Assembly (NCBI GenBank): GCA_947470575.1
Contig: CANITX010000003.1
Coordinates: 1 to 52,570, forward strand
Length of the DNA stretch: 52,570 bases
Origin: Rhodospirillales bacterium
Lineage (GTDB): Bacteria > Pseudomonadota > Alphaproteobacteria > Rhodospirillales > CAMCUA01
Direction: 5' to 3'
The notes beneath the pieces were generated by a model, which had not been told where the DNA came from, searched no databases, and saw only the letters and a program-made list of their open reading frames with translations. This document shows, piece by piece, positions 9,440 through 19,730 of the stretch (its first letter is position 1; the number at the start of each line of letters is the position of its first letter). A program made the translations under genes and the position numbers.

Positions 9440-10990
9440 ATGAAAAAGCTCGGAGTATGCCCCGCCTCTTCGGCCGCGGTTGCGGCGTTGCTGGCCGTGG
9501 CGCTGGGAATATCGGCTCCGGCCCATGCCCAGACGCAGGTTAACGACAAGTGGATAACTGTGGTACTTCCGGCGGAACCGCCCGATCTCGAAGGCTGTCA
9601 TTCCAGCCGCGCTTTCCAGGGCCGCGTCGTCAAGCAGAACATCGTCGAGTCGTTGGTGGCGAAGAACCCCGCCGATGGCGCCCTCAAGCCGTACCTGGCG
9701 ACGGCATGGGAGCAGGTCGATCCCAGCACGTGGCGTTTCCGGCTGCGCGAAGGCGTGGTCTTCCACGATGGCAGTCCGTTCAACGCCGAAGCGGTCAAGA
9801 AGTCGCTCGACAGGACAACCGGTAACAAGGCGCTGGGCTGCCAGGATCGGGCGAAGTTTTTTGGCGACGTCTCGCTAGAGGTTGCCGCGATCGATGCCCT
9901 GACCGTTGAAATCAAGACGTCGCGGCCCGAACCGATTCTGCCGATGCGGCTGACCGGCACCGCTATCGTCGGGCCTAACACAAGTGCGGACAAGCCGTCG
10001 ATCCAACCGGTCGGCACCGGTCCCTACAGCTTCGACAGTTGGCAGGGCGGCCAACAGATCCTGCTCAAGCGCTTCGATAAGTATTGGGGCGCCAAACCGC
10101 AGGCGGAGGGCGCACGCTATATCTGGCGCGACGTGTCGTCGGTGCGCGCCTCGATGGTGGCGATCGGCGAGGCCGATATCGCGCTGACCATCGCCGAGCA
10201 GGAGGCGACCAACCCGAAGACGGACTTTAGCTATCTGAACTCGGAAACCACTTTTTTGCGCCTGGATACCTCCATGGTGCCGTTCAACGATCGGCGGGTC
10301 CGGCTGGCGGCGAACTATGCGCTGGACCGCGCCGCGATGATCGGCACGGTCATGCCAAAGTCTGTCAGCCAGGCGACGCAGATCGTCCTGCCGTCCATAC
10401 CCGGCCACAATCACGCCCTGGATAAGAAAGTTATTCCCTACGATCCGGCCCGAGACCGCCAACTGCTGGCCGAAGCCCGCGCCGACGGCGTGGCGGTCGA
10501 TACCGAGATCACCTTCATCACCTATCCGCCGCATTTCCCCAATGCGGCCGAATTGATGGAGGGATTCATCACCATGTACCGGGCGGTCGGTTTCAATTTG
10601 AAGACCATGAGCGTCGAACCTGGCCAGTACGTAAAATGGAACAGCAAACCCTTCCCGGATCCCCGTCCGGTCACCATCCTGCAAAGCTCGCACGACAATA
10701 ACTCGGGCGATCCCGTCTTCAGCGTCTTTCACAAGTTCGCCTGCGGCGGGATCGGTTCGATGGTCTGCGATGCGGATCTGGACAAGGACATCCTGCGGGC
10801 AACGGGCTTGGGTGGGGAAGAGCGGGTCAAGGCGTGGCAGGAGATCTTTCGCAAGCAGTACGAAGATATCGTCACGTCGGTCTTCCTGTATCACATGGTC
10901 GGTTTTACCCGAGTGAATCCGCGTATCGACTTCGTGCCCGACGTCACCACCAACGCCGAACTTCGTATCCAGGAAATCAAGTTCCGATGA
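9440..10990 (+). CDS. ABC transporter substrate-binding protein, family 5 (SBP_bac_5)
   Basis: Signal peptide MKKLGVCPASSAAVAALLAVALGISAPAHAQ; LATAWEQVDPSTWRFRLREGVVFHDGSPFNAEAV; RRVRLAANYALDRAAM. Confidence 0.9.
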   Translation: MKKLGVCPASSAAVAALLAVALGISAPAHAQTQVNDKWITVVLPAEPPDLEGCHSSRAFQGRVVKQNIVESLVAKNPADGALKPYLATAWEQVDPSTWRFRLREGVVFHDGSPFNAEAVKKSLDRTTGNKALGCQDRAKFFGDVSLEVAAIDALTVEIKTSRPEPILPMRLTGTAIVGPNTSADKPSIQPVGTGPYSFDSWQGGQQILLKRFDKYWGAKPQAEGARYIWRDVSSVRASMVAIGEADIALTIAEQEATNPKTDFSYLNSETTFLRLDTSMVPFNDRRVRLAANYALDRAAMIGTVMPKSVSQATQIVLPSIPGHNHALDKKVIPYDPARDRQLLAEARADGVAVDTEITFITYPPHFPNAAELMEGFITMYRAVGFNLKTMSVEPGQYVKWNSKPFPDPRPVTILQSSHDNNSGDPVFSVFHKFACGGIGSMVCDADLDKDILRATGLGGEERVKAWQEIFRKQYEDIVTSVFLYHMVGFTRVNPRIDFVPDVTTNAELRIQEIKFR

Positions 10991-11100
10991 CATGATGCTC
11001 CACCCGTGGCTGCTCGGCGATGGGCGGAACGCTTCGATATTCGGACGCCTAAAGGCCACATTTTCTGCGCTTGACGTCAACCGCCAGGGAGTTTGGGACA

Positions 11101-12648
11101 ATGCATCGTCGCGGATCTAACGGCCGCAAGGTGTCGGCACTCGTGGCGGCAGGTCTCGCCATGGTCCTGCTGGCGCCTTGCGGTGCCGGGGCTCAGGTGA
11201 ACGACAAGTGGCTGACGGTCGTGCTGCCGTCGGAACCCAACGACCTGGAAGGTTGCGAGTCGAGCCGCGCCGTTCAGGGCCGCGTCGTTAAACAGAACAT
11301 CGTCGAGACGCTGATCGAAAAGAACCCGCAGGATGGATCGCTCAAGCCGCGTCTGGCGACGTCGTGGGAACAGGTTGACGCCAACACGTGGCGTCTGAAA
11401 CTACGCCAGGGCGTGTCCTTCCACGATGGGACAAGCCTTAACGCCGAATCAGCGAAGCGGTCCCTCGATCGAACGCTCGGCAAGGCCATCGTGTGCGGCG
11501 ACCGGACGAAATTCTTCAGCGATGTTGCCGTCGATATTGCCGTCGTCGATGACTATACCTTGCTGATCAAGACCGTCCGACCGGAGCCAATATTGCCGAT
11601 GCGCCTAGCCGGCATGACAATCACGGGCCCGAACACGTTGCCAGACAAGTTTTCACTCAGCCCGGTCGGCACCGGTCCTTACGTTTTTGATAGCTGGCAG
11701 GGTGGCCAGCAGATTTTGCTCAAGCGCAACGACAAATATTGGGGCGCCAGGCCGCAGGTCGAAGGTGTCCGCTACATCTGGCGCGATGTGTCGTCGGTGC
11801 GCGCTTCGATGGTAGCTATCGGCGAGGCGGATATAGCGCTGACCATCGCCGAGCAGGAAGCGACCAATCCGAAGACGGATTTCAGCTATCTGAACTCGGA
11901 AACGACGTTCCTACGGCTCGATGCCACACAGGCGCCGATGAACGACCGTCGGGTGCGTCTGGCCATGAACTATGCTCTCGACCGTGCCGCGATGATCGGC
12001 ACCGTTATGCCGAAAGCCGTCGTCCAGGCAACGCAGATGGTGATGCCGTCCATACCCGGCCACAATCACGAGTTGGACAAGCATCCGATCCCCTTCGATC
12101 CGGCGAAGGCCAAGCAATTGCTGGCCGAGGCGAAGGCCGAGGGCGTCCCGGTCGATAAGGAAATCACCCTGATCACCTATCCGCCCCACTTTCCGAACGC
12201 GCCCGAACTCATGGACGGCGTCTTTACCATGTTTCGCAATGTCGGCCTCAATATGAAGATCCTGACTGTCGATCCCGGGCAGTACCGAAAGTGGAGCAGC
12301 AAGCCGTACCCTGAAAATCCGCCGCCGAGCATCCTGCAAAGCTCGCATGACAATAATTTCGGGGACCCGGTGTTCAGCGTCTTCCACCGGTTTGCTTGCG
12401 AGGGCAATGCTGCGAATTACTGCAACCCGGAACTCGACAAGGAAATTCTCAGGGTATCGGGATTGGGCGGTCAGGAGCGGGTTGCCGGCTGGCAGGGCAT
12501 TTTCCGTAGGATCGATGAAGATTTGGTCCCTGTCGTCTTCCTCTACCACATGGTCGGTTATACTCGGGTCAACCCGCGCATCGATTTTGTCCCGGATCTC
12601 ACCTCCAATGCCGAACTCCGTGTCCAGGAAATCAGCTTCAGGAAATAA
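11101..12648 (+). CDS. ABC transporter substrate-binding protein, family 5, tandem paralogue
   Basis: Signal peptide MHRRGSNGRKVSALVAAGLAMVLLAPCGAGAQ; high similarity to the previous ORF, including the identical block RYIWRDVSSVRASMVAIGEADIALTIAEQEATNPKTDFSYLNSETTFLRLD. Confidence 0.9.
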   Translation: MHRRGSNGRKVSALVAAGLAMVLLAPCGAGAQVNDKWLTVVLPSEPNDLEGCESSRAVQGRVVKQNIVETLIEKNPQDGSLKPRLATSWEQVDANTWRLKLRQGVSFHDGTSLNAESAKRSLDRTLGKAIVCGDRTKFFSDVAVDIAVVDDYTLLIKTVRPEPILPMRLAGMTITGPNTLPDKFSLSPVGTGPYVFDSWQGGQQILLKRNDKYWGARPQVEGVRYIWRDVSSVRASMVAIGEADIALTIAEQEATNPKTDFSYLNSETTFLRLDATQAPMNDRRVRLAMNYALDRAAMIGTVMPKAVVQATQMVMPSIPGHNHELDKHPIPFDPAKAKQLLAEAKAEGVPVDKEITLITYPPHFPNAPELMDGVFTMFRNVGLNMKILTVDPGQYRKWSSKPYPENPPPSILQSSHDNNFGDPVFSVFHRFACEGNAANYCNPELDKEILRVSGLGGQERVAGWQGIFRRIDEDLVPVVFLYHMVGYTRVNPRIDFVPDLTSNAELRVQEISFRK

Positions 12649-12715
12649 GGCCTTCCGGTCTGCCGATCGAACGAATACGACCGCGATGCTCCCTCACTCG
12701 AATGGAGAAGCCATT

Positions 12716-13579
12716 ATGACCGTCACCACGGAAGCGCGGACGATGAAGATTACGAAACTGTCGCCGCACATCGGTGCGGAAGTGACGGGCATCGATCTGC
12801 GTCAGCCTCTCGATGCGGAAACCCGCCGCCGGCTCAACGAGGCGGTGGTCGACAACATCTGTCTGGTCGTCCGCGATCAGCACTTTACGGCCGAACAGTT
12901 TCTGGAAGCGGTGAAGCTATTCGGCGAGCCGATGCCGCAAAACAATCCTCAGTTCTCGGTGCCGGGCCTGCCTGAGGTGAACCGGCTGTCGAACCGCAAT
13001 GCCGACAAGACCGGCAAGCGCATCAAAGTCGGCATGAAGTGGCACACCGATCACACCAACCATATCTATCCGCCCAAGTACACGGTGCTCTACGCGCTGG
13101 AACTGCCGGACTCCGGCGGCAACACCAACGTCGTCAACATGCGCGCCGGCTATGAATCGTTGCCGGCCGATATGAAGAAGCGGCTTGAGGGAATGAAGAC
13201 CGTCAACGTCCGCCTGGGCAGCGCCGTGAAGGATACCTACAACACCAATTCGATATTGGCCCAGGCGGAATTGCAGCCGGTGCCGGTGCTGCAGCCCCTG
13301 GTGCGGACCAATGGCGACAATGGCACCAAGGCGATCTATTGCCACCCCAACAAGACCGAAAACATCGTCGGCATGAGCCCGGAGGATTCCCAGGCGCTGC
13401 TGGCCGATCTGGTGGAACGCACCGTGCGCCCGGAGTTCATCTACAGCCACGCCTGGAAGTTGGGCGATATGTTCCTCTGGGACAACCGCTCGTCCATGCA
13501 CAAGGCAAGCTTCGACTACGACCAAAATCAGCATCGGCTGATGTATCGCGCCTTGGTCAAAGGGGAATTGCCGGCCTGA
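12716..13579 (+). CDS. TauD/TfdA-family Fe(II)/2-oxoglutarate-dependent dioxygenase
   Basis: MTVTTEARTMKITKLSPHIGAEVTGIDLRQPL; MKWHTDHTNH (HxD); WDNRSSMHKASFDYDQNQHRLMYR. ATG at 12716 is in frame in the longer ORF and follows GGAGAAG. Confidence 0.9.
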   Translation: MTVTTEARTMKITKLSPHIGAEVTGIDLRQPLDAETRRRLNEAVVDNICLVVRDQHFTAEQFLEAVKLFGEPMPQNNPQFSVPGLPEVNRLSNRNADKTGKRIKVGMKWHTDHTNHIYPPKYTVLYALELPDSGGNTNVVNMRAGYESLPADMKKRLEGMKTVNVRLGSAVKDTYNTNSILAQAELQPVPVLQPLVRTNGDNGTKAIYCHPNKTENIVGMSPEDSQALLADLVERTVRPEFIYSHAWKLGDMFLWDNRSSMHKASFDYDQNQHRLMYRALVKGELPA

Positions 13580-13663
13580 CGCGGTTGCGGCTCCGCCCGC
13601 CGTTCGCTATGGAAGGCGACCGGCGCCATCCCGCGCCCTTATTTCCCGACCGATAGGCAAGCC

Positions 13664-14629
13664 ATGTCCGATCTACCGAAGAAAGTGATGATCAACGAGG
13701 AAGGCCCGCGCGAGGGCTTTCAGATCGAAAAAACGCCGATTGCCACCGACCGCAAGATCGCGCTGATCGATGCCCTGTCGGAGACTGGGGTGAAGCACAT
13801 CCAGACGGTGTCCTTCGTCAATCCGAAGCGGGTGCCCGGCTGGGCCGACGCCGATGCCGTGGTCCAGGGCCAGCACTACAATCCGAAGGTCGAATACACG
13901 CCGCTGTGGTTGATCCCGAAGGGCTTCGAACGGGCACTGCAATACCGCGATAAACTGGCGCTGAAGGGCCGGGTCACGGTCTATGCCTCCGAGACCTTCA
14001 TGATCCGTAACCAGAACACCGACGATCGGCAGAACCTGGCGATGCAGCGCGAACAAGTGACGCAATACCAGGCCGCCGGCCTGCCGGTCACCAGCGTCAT
14101 CGTCAACGCCGCCTTCGGCTGCAACTTCTCGGGCGATATCCCCGATGCGCGCGTGCTGGAAGTCCTCGGCTGGGCCTTCGGCGTGGCCGCCGAGTTTGGC
14201 GAAAAGCCAAAACGCATCCGGCTGGCCGACTCGATGGCCTGGGCGACCCCGGATCGCATCAAGCGCACGGTCGGCGCGGTGCGCAACCGTTATCCCGACC
14301 TGGCCATCAATATGCACCTGCATGACACCCGCGGCATGGCCATTGCCAATGCCTATGCGGGACTCGAAATGGGCGTGGCCGATTTCGATTCGGCGGTGGC
14401 CGGCCTCGGCGGTTGTCCCTTCGCCGGCCATGCCGGGGCGGCCGGCAACGTCTGCACGGAAGATCTGGTGTTCCTTTGCGAGGAGATGGGCATCGAGACC
14501 GGTATCGATCTCGACAAGCTGATCGAAGTGGCGCGCCTAGCCGAAGATGTCGTCGGCCGGCCTTTGCCCGGATCGGTGATGCACGGCGGTACGCTGGCGC
14601 GGTTCCGCCAAGCAGCGGCCGCCCAGTAG
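13664..14629 (+). CDS. Hydroxymethylglutaryl-CoA lyase-like protein (HMGL/DRE-TIM family)
   Basis: INEEGPREGFQIEK; SFVNPKRVPGWADADAV; HLHDTRGMAIANAYAGLEMGV; GLGGCPFAGHAGAAGNVCTEDLVF. Confidence 0.85.
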   Translation: MSDLPKKVMINEEGPREGFQIEKTPIATDRKIALIDALSETGVKHIQTVSFVNPKRVPGWADADAVVQGQHYNPKVEYTPLWLIPKGFERALQYRDKLALKGRVTVYASETFMIRNQNTDDRQNLAMQREQVTQYQAAGLPVTSVIVNAAFGCNFSGDIPDARVLEVLGWAFGVAAEFGEKPKRIRLADSMAWATPDRIKRTVGAVRNRYPDLAINMHLHDTRGMAIANAYAGLEMGVADFDSAVAGLGGCPFAGHAGAAGNVCTEDLVFLCEEMGIETGIDLDKLIEVARLAEDVVGRPLPGSVMHGGTLARFRQAAAAQ

Positions 14630-14764
14630 GACTTCTGGCGGCGGCTCAATAGGATCGGCGGGGCTGCGCGAAAGCTCTGGTTTTTACCACTGGCGGGTTT
14701 AGGCTGGCGTCAGCCGCGGGGGCGTTGGCCCTTGCGCGGGAATTACAGAAACGAGGAGGCCGTC

Positions 14765-15727
14765 ATGTCCGATTTCCCAAAGAAGATCGTCATCGATGAA
14801 GAAGGTCCGCGCGAAGGCTTTCAGATCGAAAAGACGCCGATTCCCACCAAGCGTAAGATCGAGTTGATCGACGCGCTTTCGGAGTCCGGCGTCAAGCACA
14901 TGCAGATCGTCTCCTTCGTCAATCCGAAGCGGGTGCCCGGTTGGGCCGATGCCGACGACGTGGTCAAAGGCTTCAAATATCATCCGGACATTCACTACAC
15001 GCCCCTGTGGCTGAATCCGAAAGGCTTCGAACGGGCATTGCAATATCGCGACAAGCTGACGTTGTTGGGCGGCATAAAGCTCGGCGGCTCGGAAAAATTC
15101 ATGATCCGCAATCAGAACACCGACGACGCACAGAACATCAAGATGCAGGACGAGCAGGTGAAGCAGTTCATCGCCAGCGGCATCCCGGTGCACAGCGTTG
15201 CCGTCGTCGCCGCCTTCGGCTGCAATTTCCAGGGCGATATCCCGGTCAGCCGGGTGTTGCAGGTGGTGCGCCAGGGCTTCGACATCGCCAAGGCGAACGG
15301 CGTCGATCTGCACCAGATCCGGCTGGCCGACACCATGGCCTGGGCAACCCCGGACCGTATCAAGAAGGTCGTCGGCGCCGTGCGCGACCAATACCCGGAC
15401 AAGGAAATTCACCTGCATCTGCACGATACTCGCGGCATGGCCATTGCCAACGCCTACGCCGGTCTCGAAATGGGGGTGGCCAGCTACGACACCGCCGTGG
15501 CGGGCTTGGGCGGTTGCCCCTTCGCCGGACATGCCGGGGCGGCGGGCAACATCTGCACCGAAGACCTGGTATTCCTGTGCGAGGAAATGGGTATCGAGAC
15601 CGGCATCGATCTAGAAAAGCTGATCGAAGTGGCACGCCTTGCCGAAGACATCATGGGCCGTTCGCTGCCCGGTTCGGTGATGCACGGCGGCACCCTGTCG
15701 CGCTTCCGTCAGGCGGCCGCTCACTGA
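14765..15727 (+). CDS. Hydroxymethylglutaryl-CoA lyase-like protein, tandem paralogue
   Basis: MSDFPKKIVIDEEGPREGFQIEKTPIPTKRKIELIDALSESGVKHMQIVSFVNPKRVPGWADADDV...; same motifs as the previous gene. Confidence 0.85.
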   Translation: MSDFPKKIVIDEEGPREGFQIEKTPIPTKRKIELIDALSESGVKHMQIVSFVNPKRVPGWADADDVVKGFKYHPDIHYTPLWLNPKGFERALQYRDKLTLLGGIKLGGSEKFMIRNQNTDDAQNIKMQDEQVKQFIASGIPVHSVAVVAAFGCNFQGDIPVSRVLQVVRQGFDIAKANGVDLHQIRLADTMAWATPDRIKKVVGAVRDQYPDKEIHLHLHDTRGMAIANAYAGLEMGVASYDTAVAGLGGCPFAGHAGAAGNICTEDLVFLCEEMGIETGIDLEKLIEVARLAEDIMGRSLPGSVMHGGTLSRFRQAAAH

Positions 15728-15735
15728 GTATGGTC

Positions 15736-15774
15736 GTTCTCCGGGGGTCAGCCGGACGGCAAGCCCCCGAGAAC
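15736..15774. terminator. Candidate stem-loop between convergent genes
   Basis: GTTCTCCGGGGG...CCCCCGAGAAC imperfect inverted repeat between the HMGL (+) and CysNC (-) stops; no clear T-tract. Confidence 0.35.
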
Positions 15775-15788
15775 TTCCCATCATCCCC

Positions 15789-17696
15789 TCAAGCGATAAC
15801 CCCTCGCTGACGCAGCGCCTCAAGGATGACGTCCGACGCCTCCTCTGCCGACACCTTGACGGTAGCGATGACGATCTCCGGATTTTCCGGCGTCTCGTAG
15901 GGTGAATCGATGCCGGTGAAGTTCTTCAGCAAGCCGCTGCGCGCCCGCTTGTAGAGGCCCTTCACGTCGCGTTCCTCGGCGACCTCGATGGGCGTGTCGA
16001 CGAAGATTTCCAAGAACTCGTCGGCTTCCATCAGCTCGCGCGCCATGCGCCGTTCCGAACGGAATGGCGAAATGAACGATACCAGCGTGATCAAGCCGGC
16101 ATCGACCATCAGGCGCGAAACTTCGGCGACGCGCCGGATGTTCTCAACCCGGTCGGTGTCGGTGAAGCCAAGGTCGCGGTTCAGACCGTGGCGGACGTTG
16201 TCGCCGTCCAGCAGGTAGGTATGCCGGCCCATGGCCACCAGTTTCTTCTCGACGATGTTGGCGATGGTCGATTTCCCCGAGCCCGACAGGCCGGTGAACC
16301 ACAACACCACCGGCTTTTGGCCCTTGAGATCGGCACGCGCTCCTTTGTTCACGTCCAGCGCTTGCCAGTGAATATTGTGGGCGCGCCGCAGCGAGAAATC
16401 GATCAAGCCCATGCCGACCGTGTTGTTGGTCATCCGGTCGATCAGGATGAAGCCGCCGGTGTCGCGGTTCTCCTCGTAAGGGTCGAAGGCGATGGTGCGG
16501 TCGAGCGAGATATTGCAGACCCCGATTTCGTTCAGGTGCAGCGTCCGTCCGGCCAGGTGCTGATGCGTATTCACGTCGATGATGTATTTCGGCGCGGCGA
16601 CAGTCGCCTGCGCCGTGCTCCCGCCGATCTTCATCAGATAGGCACGCCCTGCCAGCATCTCGTTTTCGTGCATCCATAGGATGCGCGTCTGGAACTGATC
16701 GGCGATCGGCGCCGGATCGCGCGACGCGCAAATCACGTCGCCGCGCGAAATGTCGATTTCGTCCGCCAGCGTCAGCGTCACCGCCTGCGCAGCCACCGCC
16801 TCCGGCAGGTCGCCATCGTAGGTGACGATACGGCTGACCGTGCTTTCCCGGCCGGAGGGCAGAACCTTGATCCTCTCGCCGGGCTTGATCGTGCCGCCGG
16901 CGATGGTGCCGGCGAAGCCGCGGAAGCTATGGTCCGGCCGGTTGACCCATTGCACCGGCATGCGGAACGGCCGCGAAGGCAGATCGTCTTCGACCTCGAC
17001 CGTCTCCAGATGGGCCATCAGCGTCGGGCCCTGGTACCAGGGTGTATGGGCGCTGGCCTCGACGATGTTGTCGCCGCGCAGCGCCGATACCGGGATCGCC
17101 AGGATGCGGCCGATATCGATGCCGCGCTGCTTGGCGAAGTCGCGGTAATCCGCGACGATCTCGTCGAAGCGGTCCTGGGAATAGCCGACCAGGTCCATTT
17201 TGTTGACGGCCAGCACGATGTTCTTCACGCCCAGCATGTGAACGATGAAGCTGTGCCGCCGGGTCTGTGTCAGCACGCCCTTGCGCGCGTCGATCATCAG
17301 CACGGCTAGGCTGGCGGTCGAGGCACCGGTCGCCATGTTGCGGGTGTATTGCTCGTGGCCCGGTGTGTCGGCGACGATGAACTTGCGCTTGTCGGTGGAA
17401 AAAAACACATAGGCGACATCGATCGTGATGCCCTGTTCGCGTTCGGCCGCCAATCCGTCGACCAGCAGTGCGAAGTCGAGCTCGCCGCCTTGGGTGCCGA
17501 TCCGCTTCGAGTCGGCCTCCAGCGTCGTCATATGGTCTTCATAGATCAGTTTGGATTCATAGAGCAGGCGGCCGATCAGGGTCGACTTTCCGTCGTCGAC
17601 CGAACCGCAGGTGATGAAACGCAACAGCGACTTGTGCTGGTGCGACTCCAGGTAGGCATCGATGTCCTTGCCGATCAGGTCGGACGTATGGGCCAT
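15789..17696 (-). CDS. cysNC: Bifunctional sulfate adenylyltransferase subunit 1 / APS kinase (CysN-CysC)
   Basis: GTPase motifs [38 protein letters not shown]-terminal APS kinase [24 protein letters not shown]...[16 protein letters not shown]. Start overlaps the cysD stop. Confidence 0.95.
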   Translation of the reverse strand: MAHTSDLIGKDIDAYLESHQHKSLLRFITCGSVDDGKSTLIGRLLYESKLIYEDHMTTLEADSKRIGTQGGELDFALLVDGLAAEREQGITIDVAYVFFSTDKRKFIVADTPGHEQYTRNMATGASTASLAVLMIDARKGVLTQTRRHSFIVHMLGVKNIVLAVNKMDLVGYSQDRFDEIVADYRDFAKQRGIDIGRILAIPVSALRGDNIVEASAHTPWYQGPTLMAHLETVEVEDDLPSRPFRMPVQWVNRPDHSFRGFAGTIAGGTIKPGERIKVLPSGRESTVSRIVTYDGDLPEAVAAQAVTLTLADEIDISRGDVICASRDPAPIADQFQTRILWMHENEMLAGRAYLMKIGGSTAQATVAAPKYIIDVNTHQHLAGRTLHLNEIGVCNISLDRTIAFDPYEENRDTGGFILIDRMTNNTVGMGLIDFSLRRAHNIHWQALDVNKGARADLKGQKPVVLWFTGLSGSGKSTIANIVEKKLVAMGRHTYLLDGDNVRHGLNRDLGFTDTDRVENIRRVAEVSRLMVDAGLITLVSFISPFRSERRMARELMEADEFLEIFVDTPIEVAEERDVKGLYKRARSGLLKNFTGIDSPYETPENPEIVIATVKVSAEEASDVILEALRQRGVIA

Positions 17697-18598
17697 CAGA
17701 AATACCCTTCCTGCTTCTTCTTCTCCATCGATGCCGTGGCGTCGTGGTCGATCACCCGGCCCTGGCGCTCCGACGATGTGGTCAGCAGCATTTCCTGGAT
17801 GATCTGCGGTAGGGTCGTGGCCTCGGATTCGATGGCGCCGGTCAGCGGGTAACAGCCCAGCGTGCGGAAGCGGACCATCTTCTGCATCGGCGTTTCGCCG
17901 GGGCGCATCGGCATGCGGTCGTCGTCGACCATGATCAGCACGCCGTCGCGTTCCACCACCGGGCGGCGCGCGGCGAAGTAGAGCGGCACGATGGGGATGC
18001 CTTCCAAATAGATGTATTGCCAGATGTCCAGCTCCGTCCAGTTGGACAGCGGGAAGACGCGGATCGATTCGCCCTTGTTGGTCCGCGTGTTGTAGATGCG
18101 CCAAAGTTCCGGGCGCTGGTTCTTCGGGTCCCAGCGATGCTGGGCCGAGCGGAAGGAAAACACCCGCTCCTTGGCGCGCGACTTTTCCTCGTCGCGGCGC
18201 GCCCCGCCGAAGGCGGTGTCGAAGCCGTATTTTTCCAGGGCCTGCTTCAACGCCTGGGTTTTCATGATGTCCGTATGGACGGCCGAGCCGTGGGTGAACG
18301 GCCCGATTCCGTTGGCGACGCCCTCCGGGTTGGTGTGGACGATCAGTTCCAGGCCGTTCTTGCGCACCGTCTCGTCGCGGAACCGGATCATGTCTTGGAA
18401 CTTCCAGGTGGTGTCGACATGCATCAGCGGAAACGGTGGGCGGGCCGGGTAAAAGGCCTTCATCGCCAGGTGCAGCATGACGGCCGAATCCTTGCCGATG
18501 CTGTAGAGCATCACCGGGTGTTGGCATTCGGCGACCACTTCGCGGAAGATGTGAATGCTTTCGGCCTCGAGCCGCTGCAAATGCGTCAAAGGTTCCAT
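17696..18598 (-). CDS. cysD: Sulfate adenylyltransferase subunit 2 (CysD)
   Basis: [52 protein letters not shown]-loop. Confidence 0.95.
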   Translation of the reverse strand: MEPLTHLQRLEAESIHIFREVVAECQHPVMLYSIGKDSAVMLHLAMKAFYPARPPFPLMHVDTTWKFQDMIRFRDETVRKNGLELIVHTNPEGVANGIGPFTHGSAVHTDIMKTQALKQALEKYGFDTAFGGARRDEEKSRAKERVFSFRSAQHRWDPKNQRPELWRIYNTRTNKGESIRVFPLSNWTELDIWQYIYLEGIPIVPLYFAARRPVVERDGVLIMVDDDRMPMRPGETPMQKMVRFRTLGCYPLTGAIESEATTLPQIIQEMLLTTSSERQGRVIDHDATASMEKKKQEGYF

Positions 18599-18860
18599 CG
18601 AACCGGGAGTCTCCCTGAACCAACAGTGCTGAAGGTGATACGCCGGATGCGCTATGTTGGAAAGTCAAAAACCCATATTTCAGGTGTGAGAAATTTATTA
18701 ATAACATAAAATAAAAGTAATTTTAGCCGAGGCCTAAATCCAATGTTCCCGGTCGCCGGCACCGAGCTTGACGCTGTTGATCGCAGATTCGCCTTTCGTG
18801 CTTCCGACGGCTAATATTGGCGGACCATTACAGGTGAAGCACACGGGGGGAGCATCGGTC

Positions 18861-19694
18861 ATGCAGATCACCAAGATATCGGACCATATCGGCGCGGAAG
18901 TCACCGGCATCGACCTGAGCCGGCCCATCGACGAAGCGACCCGCAAGCGGCTGGAGGCGGCGTTGGTCGAACATGTCGCCCTGGTCATCCGCGATCAGGA
19001 TTTCACGCCGCCTCAGTTCCTTGGCGCCGTGAGCCTGTTCGGCGAACCGATGGAGCAGCACTTCACCGAAGATCAGGTTCCCGGATGTCCACTGGTCAAT
19101 ACCGTATCGAACCGCAAGGCCGGCATGGTCGACTATACAAAGAAGCGCGGCGCCGGCTGGCACACTGACCACACCAACCACCGTCTGCCGCCGAAGTTTA
19201 CCTCGCTTTACATGGTCTCGATGCCCAAGGAAGGCGGTAATACCGCGGTGTGCAATACCCGCGCCGGCTATGCCGCCCTGCCTGAGGATTTCAAAAAGCG
19301 GCTGCAAGGCCTGAAGACCAATAACGTTTTCATGGGTAGTGCGGTCAAGGTCGCCGGCGGCGCGTCCATCGAGGCGCAGAAGAAGCTCAAACCCGAACCC
19401 GTGCTGCAGCCGCTGATCCGCACCAACCCCGACAACGGTACCCAGGCGCTCTACTTCCACCCGTCCAAGACCGAGAACATCGTCGGCATGACGCCGGAAG
19501 CCAGCCAAGAGATGATCGACGATCTGTTGGCCCGTTCCCTCAAGCCCGAATACATCTATAGCCACAAATGGCGAAAGGGCGACATGCTGATTTGGGACAA
19601 CCGGGCCTCCCTGCATCGTGGCGAGGCAGTGGCCGATCCTAATCAATTGCGTCTGCTCTACCGGGTCATCGTTCGCGGCGAACTGCCGTACTGA
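18861..19694 (+). CDS. TauD/TfdA-family dioxygenase
   Basis: MQITKISDHIGAEVTGIDLSRPIDEATRKRLEAALVEHVALVIRDQDF; GWHTDHTNH; IWDNRASLHRGEAVADPNQLRLLYR. Confidence 0.9.
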   Translation: MQITKISDHIGAEVTGIDLSRPIDEATRKRLEAALVEHVALVIRDQDFTPPQFLGAVSLFGEPMEQHFTEDQVPGCPLVNTVSNRKAGMVDYTKKRGAGWHTDHTNHRLPPKFTSLYMVSMPKEGGNTAVCNTRAGYAALPEDFKKRLQGLKTNNVFMGSAVKVAGGASIEAQKKLKPEPVLQPLIRTNPDNGTQALYFHPSKTENIVGMTPEASQEMIDDLLARSLKPEYIYSHKWRKGDMLIWDNRASLHRGEAVADPNQLRLLYRVIVRGELPY

Positions 19695-19730
19695 GGCGGC
19701 CGCCCGCCTATAGCGGAAGCGGCGGCCGCG

